From contig NC_058055.1 in the NCBI RefSeq assembly GCF_020085105.1, forward strand, positions 16,315,822 through 16,379,821: 64,000 bases of DNA, in the 5' to 3' direction. The notes beneath the pieces are model-generated. The model saw only the letters and a list, made by a program, of their open reading frames with translations. It made no database searches and had not been told where the DNA came from. This stretch comes from Siniperca chuatsi. Taxonomy: Eukaryota > Chordata > Actinopteri > Centrarchiformes > Sinipercidae. Numbering within the stretch: the first letter of the stretch is position 1; each line of letters begins with the position of its first letter. Below, in pieces: positions 12,239 through 24,610 of this stretch. Position numbers and translations under genes: made by a program.

Positions 12239-13067
12239 CTATGCGGAAGAAAAGACAACATTAGACTTTAAAAAATGAGCAACATTTGGTTATACACAAT
12301 AAAGTTAATCATGTACTACATGTGTGATTGTAACAACTGATTGGTGTGACTAATTATCGTTCATGTTACTAGAGCCCAACAGCTAACTTAGTCAGACTGC
12401 AAGCAAAATAACCCAATGTATTAAATTTGTAAATATGAAACAGAATAAACAGAAACTGTAAACAACAAGTCTTAAAAAGTTAAAGCATCATTAAAAAGGC
12501 GCACCATGAAGTGTTATCTCTTCAAAAAAAGGTGCTCAAAGTGCTCTCTTGCAGCCAAACATATATTCATACGGTTTCCCAATATTACTTTACGACGACA
12601 TTATACACTGATGCACAGAGAAGTTTGGCATATTTTGCTGAATGAAAAAGAGTTTTGTGGGAAAATGTTTCTCAAATTAAGGCACCGAAAAAAGGTTTTC
12701 ACATCAGTACCAAAAGTCAGGTATCATAGTGGCACCAGTATTATAACATTTCAACAGTATGCAGCCCTCACCTCCTGTGGGCAATGTATTTGTTTTCATG
12801 TGACAGAGTAAAATAAAAAGGCAGAAATGACCAGATTGACATTATTCTTGGTATTCCCTTGTTTGGAAAGTAGGCTATGCTACATCCAAGCCACCTGTCC
12901 TTCCTGTATGTATCATGAGTGAATGAACACTGTTAAAGGTTCACCTTGAGCAGGTAAGGGTCCAGCACCAGCCTTGTGACTCTCACTTTGGCAGTTTTGT
13001 ACATCTTGGTGCCTATTACTCTGCCGATGATCCATTTCGCATGGACTGATGCGTGCTTGACCGACAT
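11915..13067 (-). CDS. mrps17: mrps17, mitochondrial ribosomal protein uS17m
   Basis: Component of the mitochondrial small ribosomal subunit that binds 12S rRNA. Two coding exons, 12945-13067 and 11915-12238, join at a codon boundary to give 148 aa. The N-terminus [19 protein letters not shown] and then [20 protein letters not shown] are typical uS17m; the second exon gives [20 protein letters not shown] then [20 protein letters not shown]. Ribosomal protein uS17 has an OB-fold core. The protein is about 18 residues longer than the human one (130 aa) because of a Ser/Ala/Pro-rich tail ending in PAQTPTS. The start follows an in-frame match to the family. It is followed closely by nipsnap2 on the same strand, the known mammalian neighbour. 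Confidence 0.95.
12945..13067 (-). CDS. mrps17: mrps17 coding exon 1
   Basis: 41 codons from ATG (13065-13067). The donor is gtgaac. The exon also carries about 21 nt of 5' UTR, up to the ctgcag acceptor at about 13089. Confidence 0.93.
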
Positions 13068-13560
13068 CCTGGAGAGCTCTATTCAACCCTGCAGTACAAG
13101 ACCAAGAAAAAATAGACATTATCTGACATATGACTATCAGCTGACTTTGTAAACCAAATGTCATGATCTCATAATAACTGGTGTCTATCACAATTTCATT
13201 TATTGCAAATTCGTTGAATGAACAGTGGTAAGGTAAGTCATACAGTTACCATAGCTTCAGTTTGCGCTAACCATAGAAAAACCTTCACATTTTTAACTTT
13301 TGCGCTTATTATTACATTGGTATTTATATCGATGTAAAACTGAGACTTTAGCAATTAAAAATTACATTACCCTTATCTACCAAATGTTTCAGATTGTAAT
13401 AGGAGGACGACGTGAAGAAAAACAGTGGCTAGGCTAACTGCAGCAAGGCTAACTTAACTTCACAACCGCATTCTTTCAAAAGCAGGGATTACAAGATACG
13501 CCGACTTTCTTTGACTAGCACATATTAACACTGAAGGTAGGATATAAAGAATCAACTCAC

Positions 13561-13640
13561 CGAAACTCACTGAAAGGAATAATTTTAGAAGGTCAAAAAT
13601 GATTCAGAGAGGGCTCCTCCATGCTGCTCAGGTCGGCTTG
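13561..13640 (-). other. mrps17: Likely non-coding first exon of mrps17
   Basis: A strong gtgagt donor ends at 13561 on the minus strand, and the coding exon has an acceptor in its 5' UTR, so an upstream untranslated exon is required. The 5' limit is a guess. A CRE-like TGACGT lies just beyond it at 13647-13652. Confidence 0.45.
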
Positions 13641-13652
13641 TTTGGATGACGT

Positions 13653-14727
13653 ACCTACGGCTAGTGACGAGGGACAGAGCGTGCGGAGCTGATTTAATTT
13701 TGTTTTATATTTAATTAGATTAAACGCTTTCTTGTGATATAATATGTTGCTATAGGAATGCAAGCAAATCGACTAGATTTTTTTCATATTATTTGCAAAG
13801 TTTGTTATTCACAAGCAAAACAATCTTGGAAGCTGCACTGGATTTTGAAATAATTTTTAATAGACTTCAATTTATAAATATAACTTTCTCTACAAACCAT
13901 ACACTCCGTATTTTATTTACTGACTGATTTAATTTTATTTTTCTAATTTTTTAAATTTATTTTCCTTTTATTCTGCTCTCGTTTTTGTGTTTATTGTTGA
14001 TTGTTGTGTTCTACTTATTTTAATTTAGTGTTACTGAAATAGATCCTTAGTGATAGTGAATATATATTATGTAATATATTACCTGTATTGTTTTATAGTT
14101 TGCATCATATACAGATGATGGTTTGCACTTACATTGTTGTTTGTTCTTCCATAAAAAAGAAAATGAAATTTTCATTTTGGCCACGAGATGGTAGCAGAGA
14201 AATATCAGTTCCTAAACATGGAGGGAAAATCTCAAAGCGCTGAAAGAAGAAAATAGACTTTAATGTTTCTAGTAAAGAAATTGGGTGGCAAAAACTACAA
14301 GGTAAGCCTAAAGACAAAATAATATAAACACTTATTATCACAACAGAACAGGTGTGATGGATTCTTGCTATGTTGCAGCCTGTGTGATACTGACATTGAG
14401 CTGCAGATGGTTCTCCTCACACCACCTGATGACACAAACTTAAACTGACGTAACCAGGACTGCAGATGAGACGTGAAGGGCTTTGAAAACACTTCATCCT
14501 GAAAGAGAAAAGAGACGACAATCAACAACAGAACAACATCAAAACTCATAATGGTGCAAAAACATTTAGTAAAGTAGGCGAGAGTCTGGTCATCAGACAG
14601 AAAGACATGTCTGGGAGAGTTCAAACGAAGCTGATTTGTCCTAATGCTGTTGAATAATCTATAATCAAGAATGTCAGGAAAATAAGTTGGTAGTATGGAA
14701 GCCGAGAGCGGCCCACATTTTTTCAGT
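13653..14727. other. Gene-free AT-rich spacer
   Basis: T-rich, low-complexity sequence. A long open frame on the minus strand around 14295-14765 has no recognisable domain, start context or splice partner. I see no gene. Confidence 0.5.
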
Positions 14728-15535
14728 CCTGTTATCTTGAGTAAATTATCTCGTTGTTTTCTCAAGATAACAGATATTGTTATCTCAAGATAACTTTCAT
14801 TTTTATCATGTTAGCATGCACAGATGCTGTGGGTTGGCTAACGCAGCGTCTGATTTGATCTGATAGTACCAGATCATTGATGAGTACTTCAGAGTGAAAG
14901 CTAACTAACACAGGCAGAAATCATGTGTCTGTTGGACACAACATTCAGTCAGTCATCTCAATATTAGTACTCAATAATCTATGAGAGATGCACATTATGA
15001 GGTACTTATTATAACCTGTTAGCGTATTCTTAAATTAATAAGACTAAGAGCCTATAGCTATGCTAGCAACACTGAGGCTGTACTTGCATGCTGTTATTTA
15101 GCAAGTATAATGTTTACCATGTTCTTAATTTAGCATGTTTGCACGCTAACCGTTACTAATTAGCAGTAAATAATACAGCTAAGGCAGGAATGTTATTAGT
15201 TTTGCAGGTATTTGGTCATTTGGACAAACTGAAACTTTGATCTGATGATGGCGCTGAAAGGAAAAGTCAGGGGATCACAAAAGTCAGTAGGATTCATCCT
15301 CTGGGGACCATGAATGTCTGTACAAAATTTCATTGCAATCCATCCATCCGACCGACATTTCCATCCCTTTAGCCAAAGGTATGAAATGATAAAATGACCT
15401 TGTCGTCTTGAGATATTACAATATTTGTAACTAAATAATTATCCTACTATCTTGAAAAAAATACCCTTTGCTTTCTTAATCAATTATCATTAAAACAACA
15501 ACTCATGATCTTGAGATAATGGGATAGGGAAAAAA
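14728..15535. mobile_element. Composite decayed repeat with 'ttatctcaagataac' termini
   Basis: Copies of a palindromic motif (cttgagata / tatctcaag) cluster at 14733-14793 and again at 15404-15525, in the manner of terminal inverted-repeat clusters. The interior contains a different dispersed segment (15240-15368). The element type is unassigned. Confidence 0.45.
15240..15368. repeat. Dispersed repeat, family also present at 41.4-41.8 kb
   Basis: It shares gaaaagtcagg(g)gatcac, aatgtctgtacaa and gcaatccatcca with 41628-41720. It is a low-copy representative here of a repeat I know to be frequent in percomorph introns. Confidence 0.65.
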
Positions 15536-18319
15536 TGCATCCTTCGACATCTGTATGGTGGAATATTGTCAATCCATTCATTCTTCTGTCTTCTTTGACA
15601 TTGATTTCTTTATTCCAGACTTCTGTAAAAGGACCACATTACCAATACCCTATCCACCCATTTGGCAAAGAGAGCTTATCTGGATCTCCACTAAAGCAGA
15701 TATAAGTGGCTGAGAGAGGGGAGAGATTAACATAGCTGCATTCATACCATAATGTTAACAGTCTTGTCCCTGAGTAGGAATTGGCTGTGGCTCAGAACCA
15801 ACCACCGGCAGACCAATCTGGTCTTAATCAGAGCCATGTTGTAGTAAAGCACAGGTCTGGGTCTCTGTTTCCCATTTAAGGCAGTGCAGCATTGGTATAC
15901 CTCTGCCAGAATTACAGCGTTAGCCAACTTTAGTCTCCTTCATACACAAATACTGAGACAATTCACATAGTACCAACTGTTTTCATACTGTTCCCTGTTA
16001 AACTTGTTTGACAAATAACGTGAGTCTAAACTGTTGAGCAGCGTCCCACAGAACAGAGATGATGCCACCACAGCCATCATCATATAACATATACAGTAGT
16101 TATGAGACTATAGAATAGAAAGTATGTTTTATTGCATCCTTATGATGTAAAAAAGCACAGGAACAGCTCCACTATAAGGTCTACCTCTTATCAAATCTGT
16201 ATGTAAGCATACAAGTGCAGATCACATGGTATAAATGGCCATATTACAATATTTACCCAAAGATAATCTCATACATGCCTAATTGCAAATGCAATGCCAA
16301 TGTTTTCATATATGGGAGAGCTGACGTGGTCAGTTATCAGCTCTGAATCATGTGAAACCACGGCTGTCGTGACACAAGACAGAGGCCTGATAGCACATAG
16401 ACTGTGTGATTACACATGTATGTTTTCTATGATAACACAGTGACCTCGTAATCAGCAAGTTTTATATTTTCAGATTAACATGCTATAATAATGTTGGCCT
16501 ACATCCTCTTGTGTAAATTATTAGTCTCCAGATAGGACATTTTTTCAATAGATTAGACTATTTAGCCAGAGTGTTTGTGTATGACTTTGACCAAGCCTAT
16601 CACTGAATTAAAATCAGCCCTTAGGACCTGTGCATGGGGTTGTTTTAAAGCTGGGAAGATCTGGTTATGAGAGAATGTTTTATTGTTGTTTTCAGAGTTT
16701 AAAAAAAGGTCATAATAACCCACAAACCGAAGGTGGTCCATCCCAAACAGCACTTCTACCCAGGCCATACACTATTCCCACCAAACTCTACTTTTGAAAA
16801 GCTTTATACATGGTTATGGTCAAGGTTAGGACCATAAGAGCTTTAGAGAGACGTTCAAAGCTCGTCTACTGTTGCAATTCAGCACACCTTGCCAATCGCT
16901 GTTGTTGCACACAGCCTCCCTGTTCTGCTGTCGGAAAGTGGGTTGAATGAATGAATGAAGAAAGAGAGCGGCGTTAGTGAGAACAAAGCAGTGAATCGGA
17001 GAAATAAAACATTATTTTCTGATTATTTCATGGCGGTCACATTCTAAAGCACAAATAAAATCACCCACACCTCCGCACAAACCTGCGGGAAGGAGCCAGC
17101 TCTATCCCGTTCGCTGCTCTCTCATCTGCGTGTGTGTGTAGCTCAGACCTGATCTATCGGCACCATTCGTTTTAGCGCTGTGCCAGCGCTGGAGGTACAT
17201 CTATGATAAAAACAGAGAGCAGAGAAGAGAGACAGAGACAGCGGTTAAACTTGCTCGCTGCGTTTTAATAGTCCCGACCTCACAGCCTGCGCGTTACTGG
17301 CTGGGGGCTACACACCATTGCCCAAAGGTTGACACCCAGAAATGTCCCGAACACAGCAAACTAAGAAGAAACTAAGAAAATACAGGCAGAGGGCAGGGTC
17401 TGCAGATACAGACACCACCACACACTTCTAGTGGGTCATAAGTGATGATTGAGAGGGATTATTTTTATATTAATCTATACATTGTTTTCTAGAAAAATCC
17501 TACTTATTCTACCTTTACGTAATTTCATTAAAAATCACTCACTTTGTGTGAGATATGATCAACCAGCCGGAACTTGAGGCCTCGTCATCCTAGACAATGT
17601 GCACAAAAACATGTTTAATAGATATAAAGTCTGGACCTGGTCTGTGGAAACGATAAGGTCAGTCAGTTTCTGCCGCATTCAGCTTCCAGCACCGAGGGAT
17701 ATAAGTTGAATGTGAGATAGCAAAGTGGTGGCAGCAAAAACCAAGGAAGGGCGAGGCATGGCGGACAGGAAAACGCTTGCCAGCGAAAGCGCAGTGAGTC
17801 ATAGAATAGCAGGCTAATGTGTTTGTTTTCACGGTGGATTGACTGTAGGGTTAATCAAAAGTGTTCTCCTTTTGGGCTGCAGCCAAAATTTGACAGAGCT
17901 GGTAATGATTAGACAGATGGTTATCCTAGAGGCCGTGTCTGTCTCCGACTATCTGTGCACTTTCTCTCATCTTTTGTTCTCTACATTACTGTTACAGTTT
18001 AAGTGTTGGTTTAACCTCAGTTACTGATGATTTGTCTTTGAGACAAGAAAGCCACACAGCTAAAGCAACGTGTTTGCAGAGCTTGTGGTTCGTGTTTGAT
18101 TATATTGTTCTGTACCCTTTAGTGTGTTCTACTTATACAGCATATGGGCTGTATTCAGTTGTATGGCCTAAGTGTATGAGTTATTTTTTTTATCACAATT
18201 AGGTGTCAAAACTTAGGTGTTTTGCAAATTGCCTATTCTGACTGATAAAACAAATATGGTAACAAAACACCAACAGTGCTGTAGTGAAAAGTATGAATAA
18301 AATAATTAAAACAGAGGAT
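15536..18319. other. Gene-free interval
   Basis: No exon or RNA gene seen. The segment 16800-17770 is less AT-rich than its surroundings. Its motif 'ctgtgccagcgctgga' (about 17179) recurs as 'tctgccagcgctgga' at about 51518, so part of it is probably an old repeat. Confidence 0.4.
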
Positions 18320-18650
18320 AAGGGTCTGTCCCAATACCCACACTTGCTGTCTTGAGTACCGAAGTGCGCGTTCATGCACCACCAGTAGACAAGTGTGTCC
18401 CACATCTGAACAATTCCAGCATGCAATACACTTAACTCACACTTGACGCACACTTCTCCTAATACGACTATGAAGGGGTATACAGAGCTACTGTGAGTGT
18501 AATTTACAATTCATCCTGGTCTACTGCACCACACCTGTCCAGTTGTTGATGGTAATGTGCCCAAGTTTCTGACATGTTGGCACTTGAGTAGGCACCTAAC
18601 TACTTGCAAATACCGCAAGTATTTGGGTCCAGTATTGGAACGGATCCAAA
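18320..18650. mobile_element. Small inverted-repeat DNA element (MITE-like)
   Basis: The left end reads gggtctgtcccaatac and the right end, reverse-complemented, reads ggatccgttccaatac, an imperfect terminal inverted repeat. About 330 bp, no coding capacity. Confidence 0.6.
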
Positions 18651-20026
18651 ATAATGTGGAGTGGGATCTGAAGCTTAACTTTTTTGAGTTTAAACTGCTG
18701 ATTGCACTGGGAAAAAAGACTAAATATTGGCAAAGGCACCCTATGGCACCTTCCAGAGTTCAGAATCAAACTTAGGGAACAAAGGATGAGAACCGTCTGT
18801 CAGGATGCTCATGACTTTATCTCTTTACTCTTAATCTCAGCATCGCCTGGGGTTTCCCAGTTATGTTGCTGGCCGTTCCTACTATTGTAACAAGCTTACT
18901 TATAAACCTGAAGTCATGACCGCACCATGATGTCAAGTGGAATTAGCACACTCTCAATCAGAGTTTTGCAAACTATTACAATGACTGACTCTGAAGATGT
19001 TCACTCTCCTAAAAAGATGAAGCTTTTGTGTGCATTTCTTAAAAATATGGTTAGTATTTTAAGAGCTAAATCAGCTGTCCGGGACTGTTTGAATCTTTCT
19101 ACAGTTTAACCAAGTTGGTCATCAAGTTCAGCTGGCCCTGTTGTTAAATTCTGCTTGGCACAAATAATAATTTCTTTAGTCTTATCAATTTTAAAGTCTG
19201 TTTACAAGTCTTGGGGAAAACTACTGCATATGTGAAAAAAGTTTAATAACGCCTTTTGTGGCTCCAGAGGGAGCTGCAAAGTCTGATTCATTGCCTCAAG
19301 CGATGTCACCTGAGTCAGTGTCAGTTGGGGCTAAAGACTACAAGTTTGAATATGAAAAAAATCTGGGAGTGTGTAGTTAAAAAGAAATGAGCTTATGGAT
19401 CCTCCACTCCTTGACAGTGTGACACTGTCACAACACATGACATCCCGTCTTTTCCTTGGCCTTCACGCCACACTTCCGTCATACAGAGCATTACAAAGTG
19501 CAGTTAGAGTATGTTCTCACTCTCCTGCCTCTAACAACATTTGTTGCCACAGCTAATGATAATAATTAAAAGCGACTGTTTATTCCATATTTTGCATGCA
19601 AGTGAATGTGAGGTGAATGTGTCACTGTGCTCTGTTTATGCTGGTGTGCACAGGCCTCTCTCTGTGCCCCGACAGACCTGAAGCTATTACATCAACATGG
19701 AGTTCTGGGTCATCAGGGAGGGGGGCATAAATAGTCTAGTATTTGCCAAAATAATATCCAGCTTTTCTGGATCACATGCTGAGAAATGAGCCACGCTCTC
19801 TGTCTCTTTGTCTGTCTCTTTATTGTAGTCTCTGTGGTGATGGGAGAGGCACTGATAGAGCATGTTTGTTTTTATTTTATTTTAAAGCACTATATTTTTT
19901 TGTAACTGTAGTCATGTTATCACCAATGCTACATTTGTGCAAATCCAGACATGAAATGGAAAAAAAGGACTGAAAAGACACACATAAGTTACATCATTAT
20001 GTTATATATTGTCTGGCTGATGGCGT
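18651..20026. other. Gene-free interval with a probable dispersed repeat at 19245-19385
   Basis: The stretch containing 'ttttgtggctccagagggag', followed by 'gactacaagtttgaa', resembles a common teleost interspersed repeat (recalled, not checked). No gene seen. Confidence 0.4.
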
Positions 20027-20668
20027 CAGTGGTGGAAGACATTCTGATTTTTCAGGCTGCTTAATAGTTACATGCATAAAAGATAAGGTAATACCACAAT
20101 GTACAAATACTCCATTACAATTTACTCCTGCATTTAAAATTAGTATTATCAGCAAACTGTACTTCAGTGTACAACATGGTCATTATGCAGAATAGGCCCT
20201 TTCAGTGTTATATTATTCTACATATATTATAATTTTGGATTATTACTACTGATAATTGTAACTACTCTATATTGCTGGGTAGCTTAATCAATAACAATGC
20301 ATCATGTTTTATAAGCTAATCATCATTCATGTGTTATTTCCATTCCTGTTAAATGTTAAAGAGGGGAAGAGTATTAGCATAACATAGAAATACTTGAGTA
20401 AAGTATAAGTGGGGTGTTCTGTGGCCTAGTGATTAAGATGCATAAAATATAACTGCAACTTTCCTGGTTCAATTCTGGCTGGGACCTTTGTTGTATGTAA
20501 TTTTCCTCTCTCCCCTCGTATTTCCTGACGATATCTACACTGTAAGCTGTCCAATAAAGGCACAAAAAATACCAAGACAATCTTTATAAAAATGTAAAGT
20601 ACAAGTACCTCAATATTGCACTTGAGTACAGTACTTTAGTAAATGTACTTAGATACATTCCACCACTG
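20027..20668. mobile_element. Non-autonomous DNA element with CAGTGGTGGAA termini, carrying a SINE insertion
   Basis: Perfect 11-bp terminal inverted repeats: cagtggtggaa (20027-20037) and ttccaccactg (20658-20668). The interior (aaatactccattacaa, cattatgcagaa, acaagtacctcaatattgca) fits a very common fish MITE. A SINE at 20411-20593 interrupts it. Confidence 0.8.
20411..20593 (+). mobile_element. tRNA-derived SINE, copy 1
   Basis: It has a tRNA-like head (gtggcctagtgattaag, A-box-like), a B box GGTTCAATTC at 20466-20475, a pyrimidine-rich body and a ccaataaaggcacaaaaaat tail. It is flanked by a 13-bp target-site duplication, gtaaagtataagt (20398-20410) and gtaaagtacaagt (20594-20606), with one mismatch. 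It is not a functional tRNA. Confidence 0.85.
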
Positions 20669-20838
20669 GTATTAGGTTGACTTGCACTCACTTTGCAATT
20701 GAAGCCAAAACAGCATTTCTTTTTGCTCATGAACCTGCGATTTAACCTCTGTTAGAGTACCAAATTTAATTTTTGAGTATATAGTACTTGTGGTAAGGAA
20801 CTTACTCAAAGAGGGAGGTGTTACAAGTTGTTGTAGTT

Positions 20839-20992
20839 GGGGTGTCTTGGAGGCTTAGGGGTTTGGGATGGTAATGGAAAATTCCCCGGGTTGCATTTGA
20901 GTTGATCTTTGTTGCATGTCATCCCTCCTCTCTCTCCCCTCATTTTCTGTCAACGCTCAACTGTTCTCTATGAAATATAGGCAAAGACATAA
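20839..20992 (+). mobile_element. tRNA-derived SINE, copy 2 (degraded)
   Basis: Same family as copy 1: ggggtgtct head, then 'tttgttgcatgtcat', 'ctctctcccctcattt' and a degenerate aaatataggcaaagacat end. The B box is more degraded (cccgggttgcatttgag). Confidence 0.7.
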
Positions 20993-23974
20993 CATTTTTA
21001 GTATTATAATAGTATCATTTTTGCTGTCTCAGGTATTATGTTTGCCACTTTTGCCTGAACTGTCTCTGCATGGTCTAAAATATCCGAGTCAACTTCTCCT
21101 GCAGTGACAAACATGTATTTGGCTAACAGCATGAAAAGAGAAATGCAAATGTTTCATATACAGTACATTGGCAATGCTAACAAATCGGGGTTGAGTGGAA
21201 GGTGTGACACCAAGGCAGCTGAGTTATGTCACCCTGCATTTAAGGTGACCAGAGTCATGTTCAGTGCCATATGTTCTACAACAAACACACAATGAACATT
21301 AAAGTAGGTCATAGGTAACAATATGGTATCACTTTGGCTAATGTGCTGTAAATTAAACATCCAAGTCAGGAGGGATTCAGAGATATTCCCCAGGCAGTGA
21401 CTTCATCTCCTCCTGTCTCTGCTGCCAGCCCCCTGACCTTGTACAGTGAATGTTGTAAGCGAAGACTCCCTCTAAATGGAGCGTCAAACTATTGGCCCTC
21501 TCCAGGCTTCATAATGGGACTCTGTGGTTTGACGTAGGTGATATTCTTGTCAATACCTGTGGTAGAAACACATGAGATATTCCTGCTTTTGCTGTGTGTC
21601 ATACTACTGAGAAGGGCAGAGCATGTGAAGCAGGCACGTTATCGTAAATCCCTCTGCTATAAAATGTCGTGCCGGCAATATGGTTCATATTTACAAATTC
21701 ATAACTCACGGACTAACAATTTCATTGGGTTTAGGAAGTCTTTTCCCGCAGCAATCTAGGCAACGTCTTTGCATAATACAAACACTGTGATCTCACAAAC
21801 ATTGATGGACAAAAGAAGTCCGGGAAATAAGAAAAAGTACAGGCGGTGACAGAATAGCATTTGGTCTTTCCATACACACAGTTAGGGAACAAAATAACAT
21901 AATACATAATACAACACAAAGAGCTAGAAAATGACCACAGACTTCAATCAGCCTCTCACTGATACAGTGTTGACAAAAACTGAACACTGTAACCTTCACA
22001 GAGGCTGAATTCTAGTTGTACCTCATCAGTCCCAAGTCTTTATCAAATGCCGAACTGGAGGTTAACCAAAAATCTGAACTATTTATAAGAAACTATGTAT
22101 ATACAATATGTAAACATTTCACCATATTCTCATTCTGGGCAACTCTTTACCAAAAGGTAAATGTTACTAAATAAAAAGAAGGCTGTAATTGATATTGTTT
22201 TGTAAGATTGTTGACGTATTTGTTGAAAAATCATTAAGCATGAAAAGTTTATTTCAATCAATATGCTTTTGTCTACCTGACTGTTATTTTCATTTCTGTT
22301 GTCTCCTTTTGTGCTTGATCATAAACTCTAGATTTCTCAATGTGAGCAACATTTTTCTGTCTAGATTCGAGGTGTGGTGGGTCCTTCACAATTCAAGAAG
22401 CTGATGAGATTATAGGTTCACGAGCAAGATGGTTTTGCCACCTCCAGCAGAATTAACTTGCTTTATGTAGCAAGGATTCCCAAATTTTGTGGTCAAGCCC
22501 AGCTTGCCTAAATGGTACAACTCAATAGTTGTTTTTAGATAAAAACAGCTGCCTGCTGTGTCTGAAAACGACACAATGAGAGCAGTGAGAGTGAACCAAA
22601 TCAGTAAAGTTGTGGGCCAGCTAAACAATAAACCCATAAATCTCCGTAAAGCCGAGGGGAACTGCAGGTTTGGGTGATAATTCTCTGTAGGTTCATTGCT
22701 ACAAGCAACTCCTTTCATATTGTCTTCACATTGTCATTTGATAAATTATTATTATAAAAAATATCGATTAAGGTTGCTTTAATTAATCAAATTTTAAAAA
22801 CTACTGTTTTTGAAGACTGGTTAAATGTTCTTGTTTGTGTGGGGGAGACTTTTGATCATACAGTATCTATCAAAAGTGGAGAAGTGGATTATGAGTTTGA
22901 GAAGTTTCTATGGATGTTTTGGTACATTTTTTGCCGTGAATCTGGGTTGCCTTTGGAATCCATTGTAACAGTTGTGAATCCCAACTAACCACAGCTTCGT
23001 CCTCCATGAAAGAGCAACATACAAACATTTCAGAGCCACCTTTTCTACCGGGATTGGGTATTTGATACACAAACTCATATTTTAAGAGTCACTGGGAATC
23101 CCAGTCCCATCCATATGAATCCCTATCATTACACCGACAGAGGAAAAATATGATTGAATTAAACAACGATGGAGGTAGAACACCACGCACTTTTCCCATA
23201 GTGCAGTGAGATCATGGTTTTGGCTTCAGTCTGCTGGGACCTCCGCAGATAATTGAGCTCTATCTCTGAACACATGATGAAAAGACAACTTCAAGCCTCT
23301 ACTGGCTACAAACTCCAGTCGAAAAACATACTCATGGAGTAAATATGGAGCACATTTACAGAGCCAGCCTGTTTGACCCAAATAAACAATGATTGCTACA
23401 GAAAAATCGAAATGTTTTAATCAAGTGCCAACAGCTGAGTCGTATTAAGCAGTGTAGATATTTCCATTCTGTGCAGTTAAACATATCAAATCTAGAGCAA
23501 TCCACTGTCCAGGTTGAACTGAACTTTTATATTGATTAGTTTGCATAAATCCAGTTTTGGCCGATATCTCAACATGTAATGTGAAAAACTGTCTCTTATT
23601 AAGAAATGTCAGGCAAATGTTTTATATTCACACGTTTTCTATCACTCTGACAAACGCTTGTGAAGAAAAGTAAAACATTTGATATATTTTTTATACCTGG
23701 ATTTTAAAGGACATGTTTAAACAGATTTTCAACCAAAGCGATATATTTTATCTGTTTTCTACTGCAGAACAACTTTGTTCACTAGTTTACAGCAAACAGG
23801 GTTGGAATATGTTTCTAGTGATGAAAAGTGAAGAGAAAAATTGAGAGAAAATGCAAACAGCTGATCCAAGTCCAACAAACAAACATTGAAACTAGAAAAT
23901 ATTTTGGCTGTAAATGGTATTTTTATAATCACATTTGTTTTAACCTGGATATTTTTTCCTCTGATTTTCAAGAG

Positions 23975-23975
<1 letters not shown>
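20993..23975. other. Gene-free interval
   Basis: No gene seen. A stretch of about 25 bp at 21973-21998 (caaaaactgaacactgtaac...) matches part of the repeat at 24395-24610, so some of this is repeat debris. Short open frames have no recognisable content. Confidence 0.4.

Positions 23976-24042
<67 letters not shown>
23976..24042. repeat. (TA)n microsatellite
   Basis: About 33 uninterrupted TA units. Confidence 0.95.
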
Positions 24043-24046
<4 letters not shown>

Positions 24047-24394
24047 AGAAAATATTGACATCTTCCTGGATTTTGGTTTATTTATGTGGTTCAAAACTGA
24101 TATTAGCTCAGTGTGTCTAAATTCCATACTGTAAAGTGATATCAGTATACACTAATCCTAACACTACTGTATTTTGGCAGGTTGTACACCAGAAAGTAAA
24201 ATATTGCATTATTTTGTAGAAAAAGAAAATTACACAAGACGTATGTCAATGAATGTGAATTGAGCTTCTGCATCAGATAACTTCCAATAACTCGAAAACA
24301 ACTGGTGTTTCCAAGAACTGCAACACTGTTCGCCATGTTTTCACTTTTCCCCAACTTTTTTAAGCATAGTTTCTAGTATTTGAAATGAGGGTAG

Positions 24395-24610
24395 TCTAAA
24401 CATTAGAAACACCTGTCAATATAACGCAAAACAGTTCAGCCTCTAAAATGATCATAAAGTTGAATCAACACCTCTCTAAAACAGTTTAAACAAAAACTGA
24501 ACATTATGACCTTCATGAAGGGAGGATTTATTGCAGGACTGTAGTTTTAGACTGCATTAGTTTTAGCTAGGTGTACCAAATAAATGGGCAACTGAGTGTA
24601 TTTTTCCAGT
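24395..24610. mobile_element. Dispersed teleost repeat (GACTGCATTAGTTTTAGCTAGGTGTACC end)
   Basis: Contains aaaaactgaacattatgac, 'attgcaggactgtagtttta' and ttttagctaggtgtacc, a combination I recall from an abundant fish interspersed repeat. Classification not certain. Confidence 0.5.

Noticed and set aside
14295..14765. 156-codon minus-strand open frame
   Set aside because: No domain, no supporting splice sites, and it overlaps the edge of a repeat. Length alone is not convincing in this much DNA.
20411..20480. tRNA gene
   Set aside because: It has A- and B-box-like motifs but no intact cloverleaf. The body, tail and target duplication identify a SINE.
23828..24134. Open frames with Tyr-Ile repeats
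   Set aside because: Translation of the (TA)n microsatellite.
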